This document shows positions 17,094 through 25,697 of a stretch of 64,000 nucleotides of DNA, in pieces. Made by a program: the position numbers and the translations under genes. This DNA comes from Acidimicrobiia bacterium (GTDB taxonomy: Bacteria; Actinomycetota; Acidimicrobiia; Spongiisociales; UBA5794): assembly GCA_036396535.1 (NCBI GenBank), contig DASWKR010000065.1:107870-171869 (forward strand). Direction: 5' to 3'. The first letter of the stretch is position 1, and each line of letters starts with the position of its first letter. The notes beneath the pieces are model-generated. The model did not search any database. It saw nothing but the letters and a program-made list of their open reading frames with translations, and was not told where the DNA came from.

Positions 17094-17761
17094 CCGACCC
17101 GAACGACGCCGGGCGGCCCTCCCGGGACGCGTCCCAGCCGGAGGAAGGGCCCGGCACGGAGCCCGACCAGGAATCCGCCGACGACGAATCTCCCAGGCCC
17201 TTCTGGCGCGAGCTGCCCGTGCTCGTGCTCGTCGCCCTCGTCATCGCGGTGGTCGTCAAGACCTTCCTGTTCCAGGCCTTCTACATCCCGTCCGGGTCGA
17301 TGCTCGAGACCTTGCAGATCAACGACAGGGTGATGGTGAACAAGCTGTCGTATCGATTCGGCGACGTTCACCGGGGCGACGTCGTCGTCTTCGACAGGCG
17401 CAACCGGCCGGAGGAGGGCGTGCCGGAAGCGCTCCTCCGAAACCTGCTCGAGTCCGTGGGCCTGCGGACACCCGAGGCGGACCTCATCAAACGGGTCATC
17501 GGCCTGCCGGGTGAGACGATCGAGATCCACGACAACACCGTCCACATCGACGGGGTCCCGCTCGACGAGCCGTACCTCCGACGGGGGACCCGCATGCCGG
17601 ACTTCCCCGCCCAGGAAGTGCCGGACGGGACGTACTTCGTCATGGGCGACAACCGCAACTCCAGCCGGGACAGCCGCGTCGACGGGCCCGTCGCCGACGA
17701 GCACATCGTGGGTCGGGCCTTCGTCCTCGTGTGGCCGCCGAGCCGATGGGGCGGCCTCTGA
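17090..17761 (+). CDS. lepB: Type I signal peptidase, first copy (probable CTG start)
   Basis: Cleaves signal peptides at the outer membrane face. Motifs: [11 protein letters not shown] membrane anchor, FYIPSGSM with the catalytic Ser, [11 protein letters not shown] with the general-base Lys, and the C-terminal [12 protein letters not shown]. No ATG, GTG or TTG occurs in frame before the anchor. CTG 17090 overlaps the rplS stop (CTGA) and has AAGGA 9 nt upstream. A start at GTG 17213 or 17219 would remove the FWREL segment shared with the second copy. About 223 residues. Confidence 0.9.
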   Translation: MTDPNDAGRPSRDASQPEEGPGTEPDQESADDESPRPFWRELPVLVLVALVIAVVVKTFLFQAFYIPSGSMLETLQINDRVMVNKLSYRFGDVHRGDVVVFDRRNRPEEGVPEALLRNLLESVGLRTPEADLIKRVIGLPGETIEIHDNTVHIDGVPLDEPYLRRGTRMPDFPAQEVPDGTYFVMGDNRNSSRDSRVDGPVADEHIVGRAFVLVWPPSRWGGL

Positions 17762-17822
17762 CGTCCACGACCGTGGTGCGATCGAGTCGGCCGGCACTCC
17801 CGAGCTATCGACCCGCCTGCGG

Positions 17823-17828
17823 TAACGT
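17823..17828 (+). promoter_or_regulatory. Candidate -10 box for the second lepB
   Basis: TAACGT lies 10 nt before GTG 17839, consistent with a very short or absent leader. Confidence 0.35.
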
Positions 17829-17838
17829 CCAAGGCGTC

Positions 17839-18540
17839 GTGACACACCCGCCCGGGACCGGAGGCCAGGAGATCGACGCCGACCCGTTCGCGCCGGCGCA
17901 CGTCGCCGTTCGCGAGCTGCGTGCCGAGGCCGCCGAAAAGGCAGAGGACGAGGTCGTGAGGCGATCCTTCTGGCGAGAGCTTCCAGTTCTCGTGCTCGTC
18001 GCCCTCGTCGTCGCCATCGTCATCAAGACCTTCCTGTTCCAGGCGTTCTACATCCCGTCGTCGTCGATGGAGGACACCCTCGAAGTCAACGACAGGGTCA
18101 TGGTGAACAAGCTGGCATACCGCATCGGTGACTTGAGGCGCGGCGACGTCGTCGTCTTCGACGACCCGCGCGGCTCCGACGACGGCGATGGGGGCATCAT
18201 CGGCTCGCTCCTGCGCAACGTCGCCGAGTCGATAGGGCTCTCGACTCCCCGCAGCGAGTTCATCAAGCGCGTCGTCGGGTTGCCCGGCGAGTCGGTCGAG
18301 GTGCGCGACGGCGTCGTATACGTCGACGGAGAGCCCATCGACGAGCCGTATCGCAGGCAGGACTGGAGCAGGCGCGACGACTTCGGGCCGACGACGGTTC
18401 CCGACGACTCGGTGTTCGTCATGGGGGACAACCGCGATTCGAGCCAGGACAGCAGGTCGTTCGGCGCCATTCCCGTCGACTCGATCGTCGGGAGGGCGTT
18501 CGTGACCCTGTGGCCGCCTGCCCATTGGAGCGGGCTCTGA
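17839..18540 (+). CDS. lepB: Type I signal peptidase, second copy
   Basis: 233 residues from GTG 17839. It is a tandem paralogue of the preceding gene: both share [26 protein letters not shown] and the catalytic motifs. Here these are PSSSMEDTLEV (Ser), FIKRVVGLPGESVEV (Lys) and MGDNRDSSQDSR. It has a longer cytoplasmic N-terminus and a slightly different substrate-pocket region (PRGSDDGDGGIIGS insert). Two adjacent lepB genes suggest divided substrate preference. The rnhB gene often found here is absent. Confidence 0.94.
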   Translation: MTHPPGTGGQEIDADPFAPAHVAVRELRAEAAEKAEDEVVRRSFWRELPVLVLVALVVAIVIKTFLFQAFYIPSSSMEDTLEVNDRVMVNKLAYRIGDLRRGDVVVFDDPRGSDDGDGGIIGSLLRNVAESIGLSTPRSEFIKRVVGLPGESVEVRDGVVYVDGEPIDEPYRRQDWSRRDDFGPTTVPDDSVFVMGDNRDSSQDSRSFGAIPVDSIVGRAFVTLWPPAHWSGL

Positions 18541-18692
18541 GCCGCCCGCAGGAGGCGGCGCGCCGGTCGTGTCACACCGCGGTGATAGAACACCCTCGAG
18601 GCCGGTCGGCGTCGGAGGGTCCCACCTCCGCCGGCGCCGAGCGGCCCTCCGGGGCTGCGGCGGTCGAGACTGGCGTCACCCGAACGGGCGAC

Positions 18693-18698
18693 TACGGT
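18693..18698 (+). promoter_or_regulatory. Candidate -10 box for the DUF2469 gene
   Basis: TACGGT, 46 nt before the ATG, with AGGAG in the resulting leader. The rest of the 204-bp gap after lepB shows no convincing gene. Confidence 0.35.
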
Positions 18699-18744
18699 AT
18701 GACCGCTCGGTCGCCAAGTGCGACGAAGCGACAGGAGTGAGTGG

Positions 18745-19041
18745 ATGGGCGAGGAAGACCTCGAACGGTACGAGACAGACGTCGAGCTGAAGATCTACAA
18801 GGAGTACCGCGACGTGCTCCCGATGTTCAAGTACGTCATCGAGACCGAGCGGCGTTTCTACCTCGCCAACGGCGTCGATGTCACCACGAAAGGCGCGGAC
18901 GGTTCCGTCTACTTCGAGCTGGAGCTGGATGACGCATGGGTTTGGGACATGTACCGCCCCGCCCGCTTCGTCAAGCGGGTGAAGGTGATGACCTTTCGCG
19001 ACGTCAACATCGAAGAGTTGGAGCAGGCACCCGCTCTGTGA
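18745..19041 (+). CDS. DUF2469 family protein
   Basis: 98 residues from MGEEDLERYETDVELKIYKEYRDV, the diagnostic start of this actinobacterial family of unknown function. It ends with the conserved WDMYRPARFVKRVKVMTF segment. AGGAG lies 8 nt before the ATG. It usually sits between lepB/rnhB and yraN, as here. The stop overlaps the yraN GTG start. Confidence 0.93.
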   Translation: MGEEDLERYETDVELKIYKEYRDVLPMFKYVIETERRFYLANGVDVTTKGADGSVYFELELDDAWVWDMYRPARFVKRVKVMTFRDVNIEELEQAPAL

Positions 19042-19376
19042 CCGCCCGCCTGGCGGTCGGCGCCTTCGGCGAAGAGGTTGCGGCGGGTTTTCTCGCCTCC
19101 CGAGGTGCGAGAGTCGTCGGGCGCAACGTTCGCCACGGCCACAGGGAAGCCGACCTCTTGGTCGAGCTCGACGGTGAGCGCGTCATCGTCGAGGTCAAGA
19201 CGATGGTCTCCCGCCTCGTGGACGCCGACCCGGTCGATTGGCTCTCGGCCGAGAAGCTCGCCCACCTCGACCGGCTTCGCAACGCCTTCGGACTGCCGGT
19301 GCCGCGCCTCGACTTCGTCGGCGTCACCTTGGCGGCGGACGGGGTGACGGTCCGGTGGCTGCCCGGCATCCGCTGA
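19038..19376 (+). CDS. yraN: UPF0102 (YraN) nuclease-fold protein
   Basis: 112 residues, GTG start inside the DUF2469 stop. YraN proteins have a Holliday-junction-resolvase-like restriction endonuclease fold. The conserved GRNVRHGHREADLLVELDGE...VIVEVKT carries the candidate metal-binding Asp and the ExK pair. Activity is not established for the family. Confidence 0.9.
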   Translation: MTARLAVGAFGEEVAAGFLASRGARVVGRNVRHGHREADLLVELDGERVIVEVKTMVSRLVDADPVDWLSAEKLAHLDRLRNAFGLPVPRLDFVGVTLAADGVTVRWLPGIR

Positions 19377-19440
19377 CACCATCCGTGTCCGCGATCGGCT
19401 GGCGTTGCGCTCGTCGTGACCGGCCGTCTCCCCGACCTCG

Positions 19441-19650
19441 TCAGGGCGTGCCGCGCCGGCGAAGCTCCTTGAACCAGCAGCCGCGATGCCAGTGCCTCCT
19501 GAGGTCGGGAGCCAGGTCCGGGACGACGACGAGGTGGCCGACGCCGGGCTCGATCTGTTTCTCGCAGCCGGGGCACAGGTACGTCTTGCGAGCCTGGTAC
19601 GGCTGGATCGGGTGGACCGACACCGGATCGGTCAACCGAAGAAGCCCCAC
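19441..19650 (-). CDS. Small zinc-ribbon-like protein
   Basis: Up to 69 residues with a CPGC pair (about 26-29) and a C-terminal HWHRGCW motif, together a plausible Cys/His zinc site. Similar short conserved proteins are known in actinobacteria, sometimes mislabelled as nucleotide-binding. ATG 19650 overlaps the preceding small membrane ORF; GTG 19623 is an alternative that begins just after it. The function is unknown. Confidence 0.6.
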   Translation of the reverse strand: MGLLRLTDPVSVHPIQPYQARKTYLCPGCEKQIEPGVGHLVVVPDLAPDLRRHWHRGCWFKELRRRGTP

Positions 19651-19742
19651 AGCACCAGGACGATGACGATGACGATGAAGCCGACGACGATGGCGACGTC
19701 GGCCGGGGTCTTCCTCTGGGAGCGAAAGGGATTGAAGCCCAC
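19632..19742 (-). CDS. Single-span membrane micropeptide
   Basis: 36 residues from GTG 19742: a basic head (GFNPFRSQRKT) followed by one hydrophobic helix (VAIVVGFIVIVIVLVLWGFFG). Its 3' end overlaps the zinc-ribbon ORF, suggesting translational coupling. It resembles short NPFR-type membrane proteins seen in other actinobacteria (recollection, not searched). No clear ribosome-binding site, so the start is uncertain. Confidence 0.42.
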   Translation of the reverse strand: MGFNPFRSQRKTPADVAIVVGFIVIVIVLVLWGFFG

Positions 19743-19787
19743 CGCGCCGGCATGGTAGGTGGAGTGAGGCGTGGCGTCCGGGCCCGG

Positions 19788-19793
19788 TATCCT
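19788..19793 (+). promoter_or_regulatory. -10 box for the crotonase gene, leaderless spacing
   Basis: TATCCT ends 6 nt before GTG 19800. Confidence 0.5.
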
Positions 19794-19799
19794 GCCTGC

Positions 19800-20585
19800 G
19801 TGGCAGACGGGATCCTGGAGATCACAGAGGAAGGCCCGATCCGCGTCGTCACGATCGCCAATCCGGGCAGCCGTAACGCCGTGCCGACGAGCGGTTGGGA
19901 CGAGCTGCGGGGGGCTTTCGAGGACTTCGAGCGCTCCGACCGTCGGGTCATGGTCGTGACGGGCGCCGGGGGCGATTTCTGCTCGGGCGCCGCCCTCGAC
20001 GAGTCCATGCTCGATCCCGGAGTCACGACGGCAGCCACCACCGAGTTCATGCGCCCTCCCCAGGCTGCTGCCCTGGCCCTTCACCGCATCACGAAGCCCA
20101 CGGTCGCCGCCGTCGACGGCGTGGCGGCCGGGGCAGGGATGAATCTGGCGATCGGCTGTGACATCGTGCTGGCATCCGACCGTGCCCGTTTCTCGGAGAT
20201 CTTCGTGAGGCGCGGTCTGACCATGGACTTCGGCGGGAGCTGGCTGCTGCCGCGCATCGTCGGGTTGGCCCGAGCCAGGGAGTTGGCCCTCACGGGACGC
20301 ATGGTCGATGCGCGAGAGGCGGCTGCGATCGGGCTGGCCCTGGAGGTGGTGCCTGCCGACGGGCTTGGCGAGCGTGCTCTCGAGATCGCCCGCCAACTCG
20401 CCGACGGCGCCCCCCTCGCACAGCGGTTCCTCAAGCGAGCCCTCGATCGCTCGTCAGGGGCGACGTTCGAGCAGGCGATCGCCATGGAAGCGACCGCCCA
20501 GTCCATCCTCCTCGCCTCCGAGGACGTGCGGGAGGGCGTCGACGCCTTCCTCGGCAAGCGTCCTCCTCGCTTCCAGGGACGGTGA
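19800..20585 (+). CDS. Enoyl-CoA hydratase/isomerase (crotonase) family
   Basis: 261 residues with the crotonase fold: oxyanion-hole segments GAGGDFCSGAAL and AVDGVAAGAGMNLAIGCDI, and the C-terminal CoA lid. Of the two glutamates of classical hydratases, the first aligns with Asn (GAGMN) and the second with a non-Glu residue in FSEIFVRRG. An Asp occurs in LTMDFGGSW, as in PaaG-type isomerases. Double-bond isomerase or another crotonase reaction is therefore more likely than standard hydration. The GTG start is chosen by homology. Confidence 0.85.
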   Translation: MADGILEITEEGPIRVVTIANPGSRNAVPTSGWDELRGAFEDFERSDRRVMVVTGAGGDFCSGAALDESMLDPGVTTAATTEFMRPPQAAALALHRITKPTVAAVDGVAAGAGMNLAIGCDIVLASDRARFSEIFVRRGLTMDFGGSWLLPRIVGLARARELALTGRMVDAREAAAIGLALEVVPADGLGERALEIARQLADGAPLAQRFLKRALDRSSGATFEQAIAMEATAQSILLASEDVREGVDAFLGKRPPRFQGR

Positions 20586-20604
20586 GCGGCGCACAAACGG
20601 CCGA

Positions 20605-20624
20605 CTCACATACACTTGTGTGAG
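20605..20624. promoter_or_regulatory. Inverted repeat overlapping the -10 of the RTX-like gene
   Basis: CTCACA (20605-20610) and TGTGAG (20619-20624) flank the -10 candidate TACACT (20611-20616), which is 8 nt before ATG 20625. The arrangement could be an operator for a dimeric regulator; this is an inference. Confidence 0.4.
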
Positions 20625-22178
20625 ATGAGTTGCCCCATCGGTCGCGTCAGCAGGTCACTGTGGCTCGTCGCGATCGCCGTCTCGATGGCGGGTTTCGTAG
20701 CCGTACCGGCAGCCGCAGCGGACGAGACGTGCGACGGCAGAGCGGCGACGATCGTCGGAACGCCGGGTGACGACTTCCTCGTCGGCACGTCGGGCCGCGA
20801 CGTGATCGTGGGGCTGGGAGGCGACGACACGATCCTCGGCCGGGGCGGCAAGGACGTCCTGTGCGGCAACTCGGGCAAGGACGAGCTCGACGGCGGAGGA
20901 AGCGCCGACGTCCTGATCGGCGGGGCCGGACGTGACACGCTCATCGGCGGGGCCGGTGACGACGAGCTCCGCGGAGGGGGAGCCACCGACGTCGCCGCCT
21001 TCGGGTCGGCCGCCGGCGCCGTGACCGTCGACCTGGCCGCCGGCACCGCTGCCGGCCAGGGGACGGACAGTATCGTCGGAGTCGAGAGTGTCGACGGCTC
21101 GGACTTCGACGACACCATCTCGGGAGATTCCGAAGGAAATCGCCTGCGAGGCAAGGCAGGCAACGACGACATCGTCGGACGGGGCGGACCCGACTCGCTC
21201 CAAGGCGGCACCGGGGACGACGTGCTGTCCGGTGGCGGAGGTCGAGACGGCCTCGACGGCGGGAACGGCTTCGACACCCTTCTCGGCGGCGGGAGCGCAG
21301 ACGCCATCTCGGGGGGCAAGGGCAACGACACGATCAATGGCCAGGGTGGCGCCGATGTGATCGAGGGCGGCGGGGGCAGCGACATCATGTCGGGGGGGAC
21401 CGGGGGTGACACCATCTCGGGCGGGGGCGGCGACGACGCCATCTTCGGGAACACGGGCAACGACACGATCACCAGCGGGGGCGGACTCGACTTCGTCGCC
21501 CCCGGTCCGGGTGACGACTCGGCCAAGGGCGGCAAGGGCGACGAGGACGAGCTGAGCTTCGCAGGAGCCGGGCAGGGTGTGACCGTCGACCTGGCGGCAG
21601 GCACGGCGACGGGCGAGGGCGACGACGTCGTCGACGGCTTCGAGTGGCTCAGCGGATCGGTGCACGACGACACCCTCGACGGCGATGGTCGCGACAACAG
21701 CATCTTCGGTGGAGACGGTGACGACGAGCTCGGTGGAGCGGGCGGAAACGACTACCTCGTTCCCGGCCGCGGCGACGACGTGGTGAACGGAGGAGTCGCC
21801 TTCGATCGGGTCTCGTACTTCGACTCGCCGACGCCGGTCAACATCAACTTCGGGAGCGACAGGGCGACGGGGGCCGGCCTCGACACCCTCATCAGCATCG
21901 AGGACGCCGAGGGGTCGAACTTCGACGACATCATCACCGGCGACGACGCGGTTGCAGGGAACTTCCTGTTCGGCCTCGACGGCGACGATCAGATCGCCGG
22001 GTTCGGCGGGAACGACTTCCTGTACGGGGGCTTCGGGACGGACGAGCTCGACGGCGGCCCCGGCACGGACGTCTGCGCAGAGGGGGAGAGCTACGTGAGC
22101 TGCGAGGACATCGGCGCCGCCGCTCCTGCGGGCCGCGGGGCCCCGGCCTGGCTCGCCGTGCTCGCCAGACGAGCCTGA
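20625..22178 (+). CDS. Secreted RTX-type calcium-binding repeat protein
   Basis: 517 residues from ATG 20625. A signal peptide (LWLVAIAVSMAGFVAVPAAA) is followed by many glycine/aspartate nonapeptide repeats of the GGxGxDxLx type (for example GGAGDDEL, GGTGDDVL), which coil into Ca2+-binding parallel beta rolls. Two non-RTX inserts repeat a VTVDLAAGTA motif. No protease, lipase or adhesin domain is visible, so it looks like a structural or surface repeat protein. No dedicated type I secretion genes are nearby, and the signal peptide implies Sec export. Confidence 0.85.
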   Translation: MSCPIGRVSRSLWLVAIAVSMAGFVAVPAAAADETCDGRAATIVGTPGDDFLVGTSGRDVIVGLGGDDTILGRGGKDVLCGNSGKDELDGGGSADVLIGGAGRDTLIGGAGDDELRGGGATDVAAFGSAAGAVTVDLAAGTAAGQGTDSIVGVESVDGSDFDDTISGDSEGNRLRGKAGNDDIVGRGGPDSLQGGTGDDVLSGGGGRDGLDGGNGFDTLLGGGSADAISGGKGNDTINGQGGADVIEGGGGSDIMSGGTGGDTISGGGGDDAIFGNTGNDTITSGGGLDFVAPGPGDDSAKGGKGDEDELSFAGAGQGVTVDLAAGTATGEGDDVVDGFEWLSGSVHDDTLDGDGRDNSIFGGDGDDELGGAGGNDYLVPGRGDDVVNGGVAFDRVSYFDSPTPVNINFGSDRATGAGLDTLISIEDAEGSNFDDIITGDDAVAGNFLFGLDGDDQIAGFGGNDFLYGGFGTDELDGGPGTDVCAEGESYVSCEDIGAAAPAGRGAPAWLAVLARRA

Positions 22179-22212
22179 GCCGGGTCCCCTCCTTCGTGTC
22201 ACACCGGGTCGA

Positions 22213-22218
22213 TACGGT
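22213..22218 (+). promoter_or_regulatory. -10 box for comM, leaderless spacing
   Basis: TACGGT ends 6 nt before ATG 22225. Confidence 0.5.
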
Positions 22219-22224
22219 GCCGGC

Positions 22225-23694
22225 ATGTTCTCAGCCGTCACATCAGTAGCCCTCGTCGGGGTCGAGCCTCGCCCGGTGCGGGTCGAGGTGCACATCACGG
22301 GGGGTCAGCCGGCCATCGCCATCGTCGGTCTCCCGGACGTGGCCGTTCGCGAGGCAAGAGAGCGCGTGCGGGCCGCCCTCGTCTCGAGCGGGTTCAGGTT
22401 CCCGGCCCGTCGAGTCGTCGTCAACCTCGCCCCGGCGGACATCCCCAAGGCCGGGAGCGCGTACGACCTCCCGATCGCGCTCGGTGTGCTGGCGGCGTGC
22501 GGTGAGGCGCCGCCGGGGGCGGCAGGCGTCGTCGCTCTCGGCGAGCTCGCCCTCGATGGGGCGGTGCGGGCCGTCAGGGGCGGCTATGGGGCCGCCCTCG
22601 TCGCCAGGGCGGGAGAGAAGCCATGCCTCCTGTCGCCGGGCTCGGCGGTCGAGGCCTGCCGTGTCGCCGGCGCCGACGTGCGGGCCGTGCTCACTCTGCG
22701 TGACGCCGTCGACGTCGCCACCGGCCGTGCCGAGCCGGCGCCGATCCCGGTGGGTTGCCCGGTCGAGGAGCCGGCGCTCGACCTCGCAGACTTGAAGGGC
22801 CAGGTCGTGGCGCGCCGGGCACTCGAGGTCGCCGCGGCGGGAGGCCACCACATGCTGCTGTCCGGCCCCCCAGGGGCCGGCAAGACCATGCTGGCACGGT
22901 CGCTGCCCGGCATCCTCCCGCCACTCGAGGACGAGGACGTCAACGAGGTCTCATTGGCGTGGGCGGCGGCGGGCAGGATGCGGGGTACGACCAGGGTGCC
23001 GCCGTTCCGGGCGCCACACCACTCGGCGACCATGGCGGCGCTGGTCGGGGGCGGAAGCGGCGTGCCCGTCCCGGGAGAGGTCACCCTGGCCCATCGCGGA
23101 GTCCTCTTCCTCGACGAGTTGTGCGAGTTCCCGAAGCAGCTCCTCGACGGGTTGCGGCAGCCGATCGAGGAGGGGTCGCTCGTCATCTCCCGGAAGGGAG
23201 CGACTGTGGAGTTCCCGAGCGACGTCCAGCTCATCGCCGCCACGAACCCGTGCCCGTGCGGACACTCGGGAGACAGGACGAAGGCGTGCGCCTGCACCCC
23301 GAGGACGGCCGAGCGGTATCGGGCCAGGCTCTCCGGGCCGATGCTCGACCGGTTCGATCTGCGGCTCTCCGTGGGCGCCGTGCCGTCCGCCGAGCTGGCA
23401 GGGCGAGGTGGTGAGCCGAGTGCAGCAGTGCGGGAGCGGGTGGTCGCGGCCCGCAAGCGGCAGACAGACCGCGGGCGTCTCAACCGAAGACTGGGCAGCC
23501 GTCAGCTGGCTGCCCTCGACTGGGACCCGGCCGCTTCTGCGCTCCTCGCAAAGGCGGTCGACCGCCTGGCCCTCACGGCCAGGGGGTGGGACAGGGTTCG
23601 CCGGGTGGCCGCCACGATCGCAGACCTCGACGAGTCGGCCGTCATCGGCGAGCCGCACATGGCGGAAGCGCTCACGTATCGGAGCGCGTCGTGA
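22225..23694 (+). CDS. comM: ComM/YifB AAA+ helicase (Mg-chelatase-like)
   Basis: 489 residues. The N-terminal Lon-like ChlI domain (TSVALVGVEPRPVRVEV, IVGLPDVAVREARERVR) is followed by an AAA+ core with Walker A GPPGAGKTML, Walker B LFLDELCEF and sensor ATNPCPCG. The C-terminal Mg-chelatase helical domain ends GEPHMAEALTYR. ComM is a branch-migration helicase that extends recombination tracts in transformation. It is coupled to dprA (GTGA overlap), as often seen. Confidence 0.95.
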   Translation: MFSAVTSVALVGVEPRPVRVEVHITGGQPAIAIVGLPDVAVREARERVRAALVSSGFRFPARRVVVNLAPADIPKAGSAYDLPIALGVLAACGEAPPGAAGVVALGELALDGAVRAVRGGYGAALVARAGEKPCLLSPGSAVEACRVAGADVRAVLTLRDAVDVATGRAEPAPIPVGCPVEEPALDLADLKGQVVARRALEVAAAGGHHMLLSGPPGAGKTMLARSLPGILPPLEDEDVNEVSLAWAAAGRMRGTTRVPPFRAPHHSATMAALVGGGSGVPVPGEVTLAHRGVLFLDELCEFPKQLLDGLRQPIEEGSLVISRKGATVEFPSDVQLIAATNPCPCGHSGDRTKACACTPRTAERYRARLSGPMLDRFDLRLSVGAVPSAELAGRGGEPSAAVRERVVAARKRQTDRGRLNRRLGSRQLAALDWDPAASALLAKAVDRLALTARGWDRVRRVAATIADLDESAVIGEPHMAEALTYRSAS

Positions 23695-24746
23695 CCGAGG
23701 ATCATCGCCTGCGGCTCGCATTCGCCGGGCTCCATCCCGAGCAGGTCGAACGACTGCTGTCCGAGGGCTCGGCGCGGCGCGCCCTGGCGAAGGTCGAGAA
23801 CGGCCAGATCGGCTCGCCGGTCGCCCGAGCCGCCGCTCGCGTCCCGGCAGACCAGCGGCGTCGCGAGCTCGAGCGACTCGGCATCACCGTCGTCTTCCGT
23901 GGGGGGCCGGGCTACCCGGAAGCGCTCCAGGGACGGCAGAACGCTCCTGACTCGCTGTTCGTGCGCGGCTCGGTGGCGGAGGGACCGGCCGTGGCCGTCG
24001 TCGGGACCCGTCGCTGCACGATCTACGGGAGGCGGCTCGCTCGCAGCTACGGCAGAGCGGTCGCCAAGGCGGGGTGGCCACTCGTGAGCGGGTTGGCTCG
24101 CGGCGTCGACGGCGCCGCCCACGAAGGCACGGTCGATGTCGCCGGGCAGGGGATCGCCGTGCTCGGCAGCGGCATCGACGTGCTCTATCCCGCCGAGCAC
24201 CGTGCGCTGGCGCAGCAGCTCGTGGACAACGGCGGTGCAATCGTCACGGAGTACCCGCCGGGCACGCCGCCCGAGGGATGGAGGTTCCCTCCCCGCAACC
24301 GGATCATCTCGGGGCTGTCGGGCGCCGTCGTGGTCGTCGAGGCAACCGTCAAGGGTGGCGCCCTCATCACCGCGTCGGCAGCCCTCGAGCAGGGCATCCC
24401 GGTCTTCTCGGTACCCGGAGACGTCGACCGTGACTCGTCGCGGGGCTGCAACCTGCTGATCAGGGACGGCGCACACCCGGTGCTCGACCCCGACGACCTC
24501 GTCGAGGAGCTCGAGCTCGTGCTCGGCCCGGCGCCGCGTGGCCGAAGGCGTGGCGGCGTCCCTGCGGACGTCGATCTCCCGAACGACGTCATCGCTGCCA
24601 TCGAGGGTATCGGTGTCGGTCAGAGCGTCGACGAGTTCGCCGCGAGAGCCGGCGTCGACGCGGTCGCCGCCCTCGTCCTCGTCGGCCTCCTCGAAGCGAA
24701 CGGCCTGGTGTGCCGGGAGGGCTCGCTGCTCACGAGGGCACCGTGA
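23691..24746 (+). CDS. dprA: DNA-processing protein DprA (Smf)
   Basis: 351 residues from the GTG overlapping the comM stop. The Rossmann-like DprA domain is complete: VAVVGTRRCTIYGRRLAR, VSGLARGVDGAAHEGT, GSGIDVLYPAEH, GTPPEGWRFPPRNRIISGLS and GALITASAALEQG. A C-terminal winged-helix (DLPNDVIAAIEG...) follows. DprA loads RecA onto incoming single-stranded DNA. With comM it forms a transformation-type pair; no uptake genes occur in this window. Confidence 0.95.
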   Translation: MTEDHRLRLAFAGLHPEQVERLLSEGSARRALAKVENGQIGSPVARAAARVPADQRRRELERLGITVVFRGGPGYPEALQGRQNAPDSLFVRGSVAEGPAVAVVGTRRCTIYGRRLARSYGRAVAKAGWPLVSGLARGVDGAAHEGTVDVAGQGIAVLGSGIDVLYPAEHRALAQQLVDNGGAIVTEYPPGTPPEGWRFPPRNRIISGLSGAVVVVEATVKGGALITASAALEQGIPVFSVPGDVDRDSSRGCNLLIRDGAHPVLDPDDLVEELELVLGPAPRGRRRGGVPADVDLPNDVIAAIEGIGVGQSVDEFAARAGVDAVAALVLVGLLEANGLVCREGSLLTRAP

Positions 24747-24782
24747 CTGCCGAACGTCGCGCAACGAGGTCGCGAAGTTCGC

Positions 24783-25697
24783 ATGCCGCGTGCCACCATG
24801 GGCGCCGTGTCTGCACTCACCGTCGCCCCGTGGTTCGAACGGCGGGCCGTCGCCTACCTCGAACGCATCGCCGCCGAGCGTGGGGCGTCGCCGCACACGA
24901 TCGCCGCCTACCGGTCGGACCTGATGCAATTCGGTGTCTTCTGCACCCGGCTCGGCATCGACGGGCTGGGCGGGATCACCAGGACCACCATCCGCCGCTA
25001 CATGGGCCAGCTCGCAACGAGGGGATACGCCAAGCGATCGGCGGCCCGCAAGGCTTCCGCCATCCGTTCGTTCCTCGATGACGCCGCCCGGCGGGGGGAG
25101 ATCCCGGCCAACCCTGCCGTCGGGGTCTCGCAGCCGAAGAAGCCGCAGACGCTCCCGAAAGCGCTGCCCGCCGCCGGTCTCGCCTCGCTGCTCGACGGGC
25201 TGACCGGCGACGACGCCGTCTCGCGGCGGGACAGGGCGATTCTCGAGATGCTGTACGCCACGGGCTTGCGCGTCTCCGAGCTGGCATCTCTGACAGTCGG
25301 GTCGCTGCGGGGAGACGACTTCATCACGGTCACCGGGAAGGGAGGACGGGACCGGGCGGTCCCGGTGGGTGCTGTGGCGCAGCGTGCCCTGGCGGCGTAT
25401 CTCGCCGACGGCAGGCCGTTGCTGGCGACCCGAGAAAGCGGATCTGCACTCTTCCTCGGTGCCAGGGGCAAGCCCCTCGACGCCAGGGGCATCAGGCGGG
25501 TCGTGAAGTCTCGGGCCGGCACCTTCCCGCACGCCCTGCGCCACTCGTTCGCCACCCATCTCTTGGAGGGTGGCGCCGACCTGCGTAGTGTGCAGGAGCT
25601 TCTGGGGCACGTAGAGTTGGCTACGACCCAGATCTACACTTCTGTGTCCCGCCGACATCTCAAGGCAAGCTATGACCGAAGCCATCCGCGTGCCTGA
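24783..25697 (+). CDS. xerC: Tyrosine recombinase XerC/XerD
   Basis: 304 residues. An N-terminal SAM-like core-binding domain (FERRAVAYLERIAAERGASPHTIAAYRSDL) precedes the catalytic domain. Catalytic residues: Arg in ATGLRVSELASL, Lys in GKGGRDRAVPV, HALRHSFATHLL (HxxR), HVELATTQIYTSVS (His/Tyr nucleophile). It resolves chromosome dimers at dif with a partner Xer. Position between dprA and whiG is the usual one for actinobacterial XerC. ATG 24783 or 24798 may be the start. The 3' end overlaps whiG by 26 bp. Confidence 0.93.
   Translation: MPRATMGAVSALTVAPWFERRAVAYLERIAAERGASPHTIAAYRSDLMQFGVFCTRLGIDGLGGITRTTIRRYMGQLATRGYAKRSAARKASAIRSFLDDAARRGEIPANPAVGVSQPKKPQTLPKALPAAGLASLLDGLTGDDAVSRRDRAILEMLYATGLRVSELASLTVGSLRGDDFITVTGKGGRDRAVPVGAVAQRALAAYLADGRPLLATRESGSALFLGARGKPLDARGIRRVVKSRAGTFPHALRHSFATHLLEGGADLRSVQELLGHVELATTQIYTSVSRRHLKASYDRSHPRA

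Noticed and set aside
20655..22298. A 547-codon open frame on the minus strand
   Set aside because: Antisense to the RTX-like gene; the repeats create the long frame.
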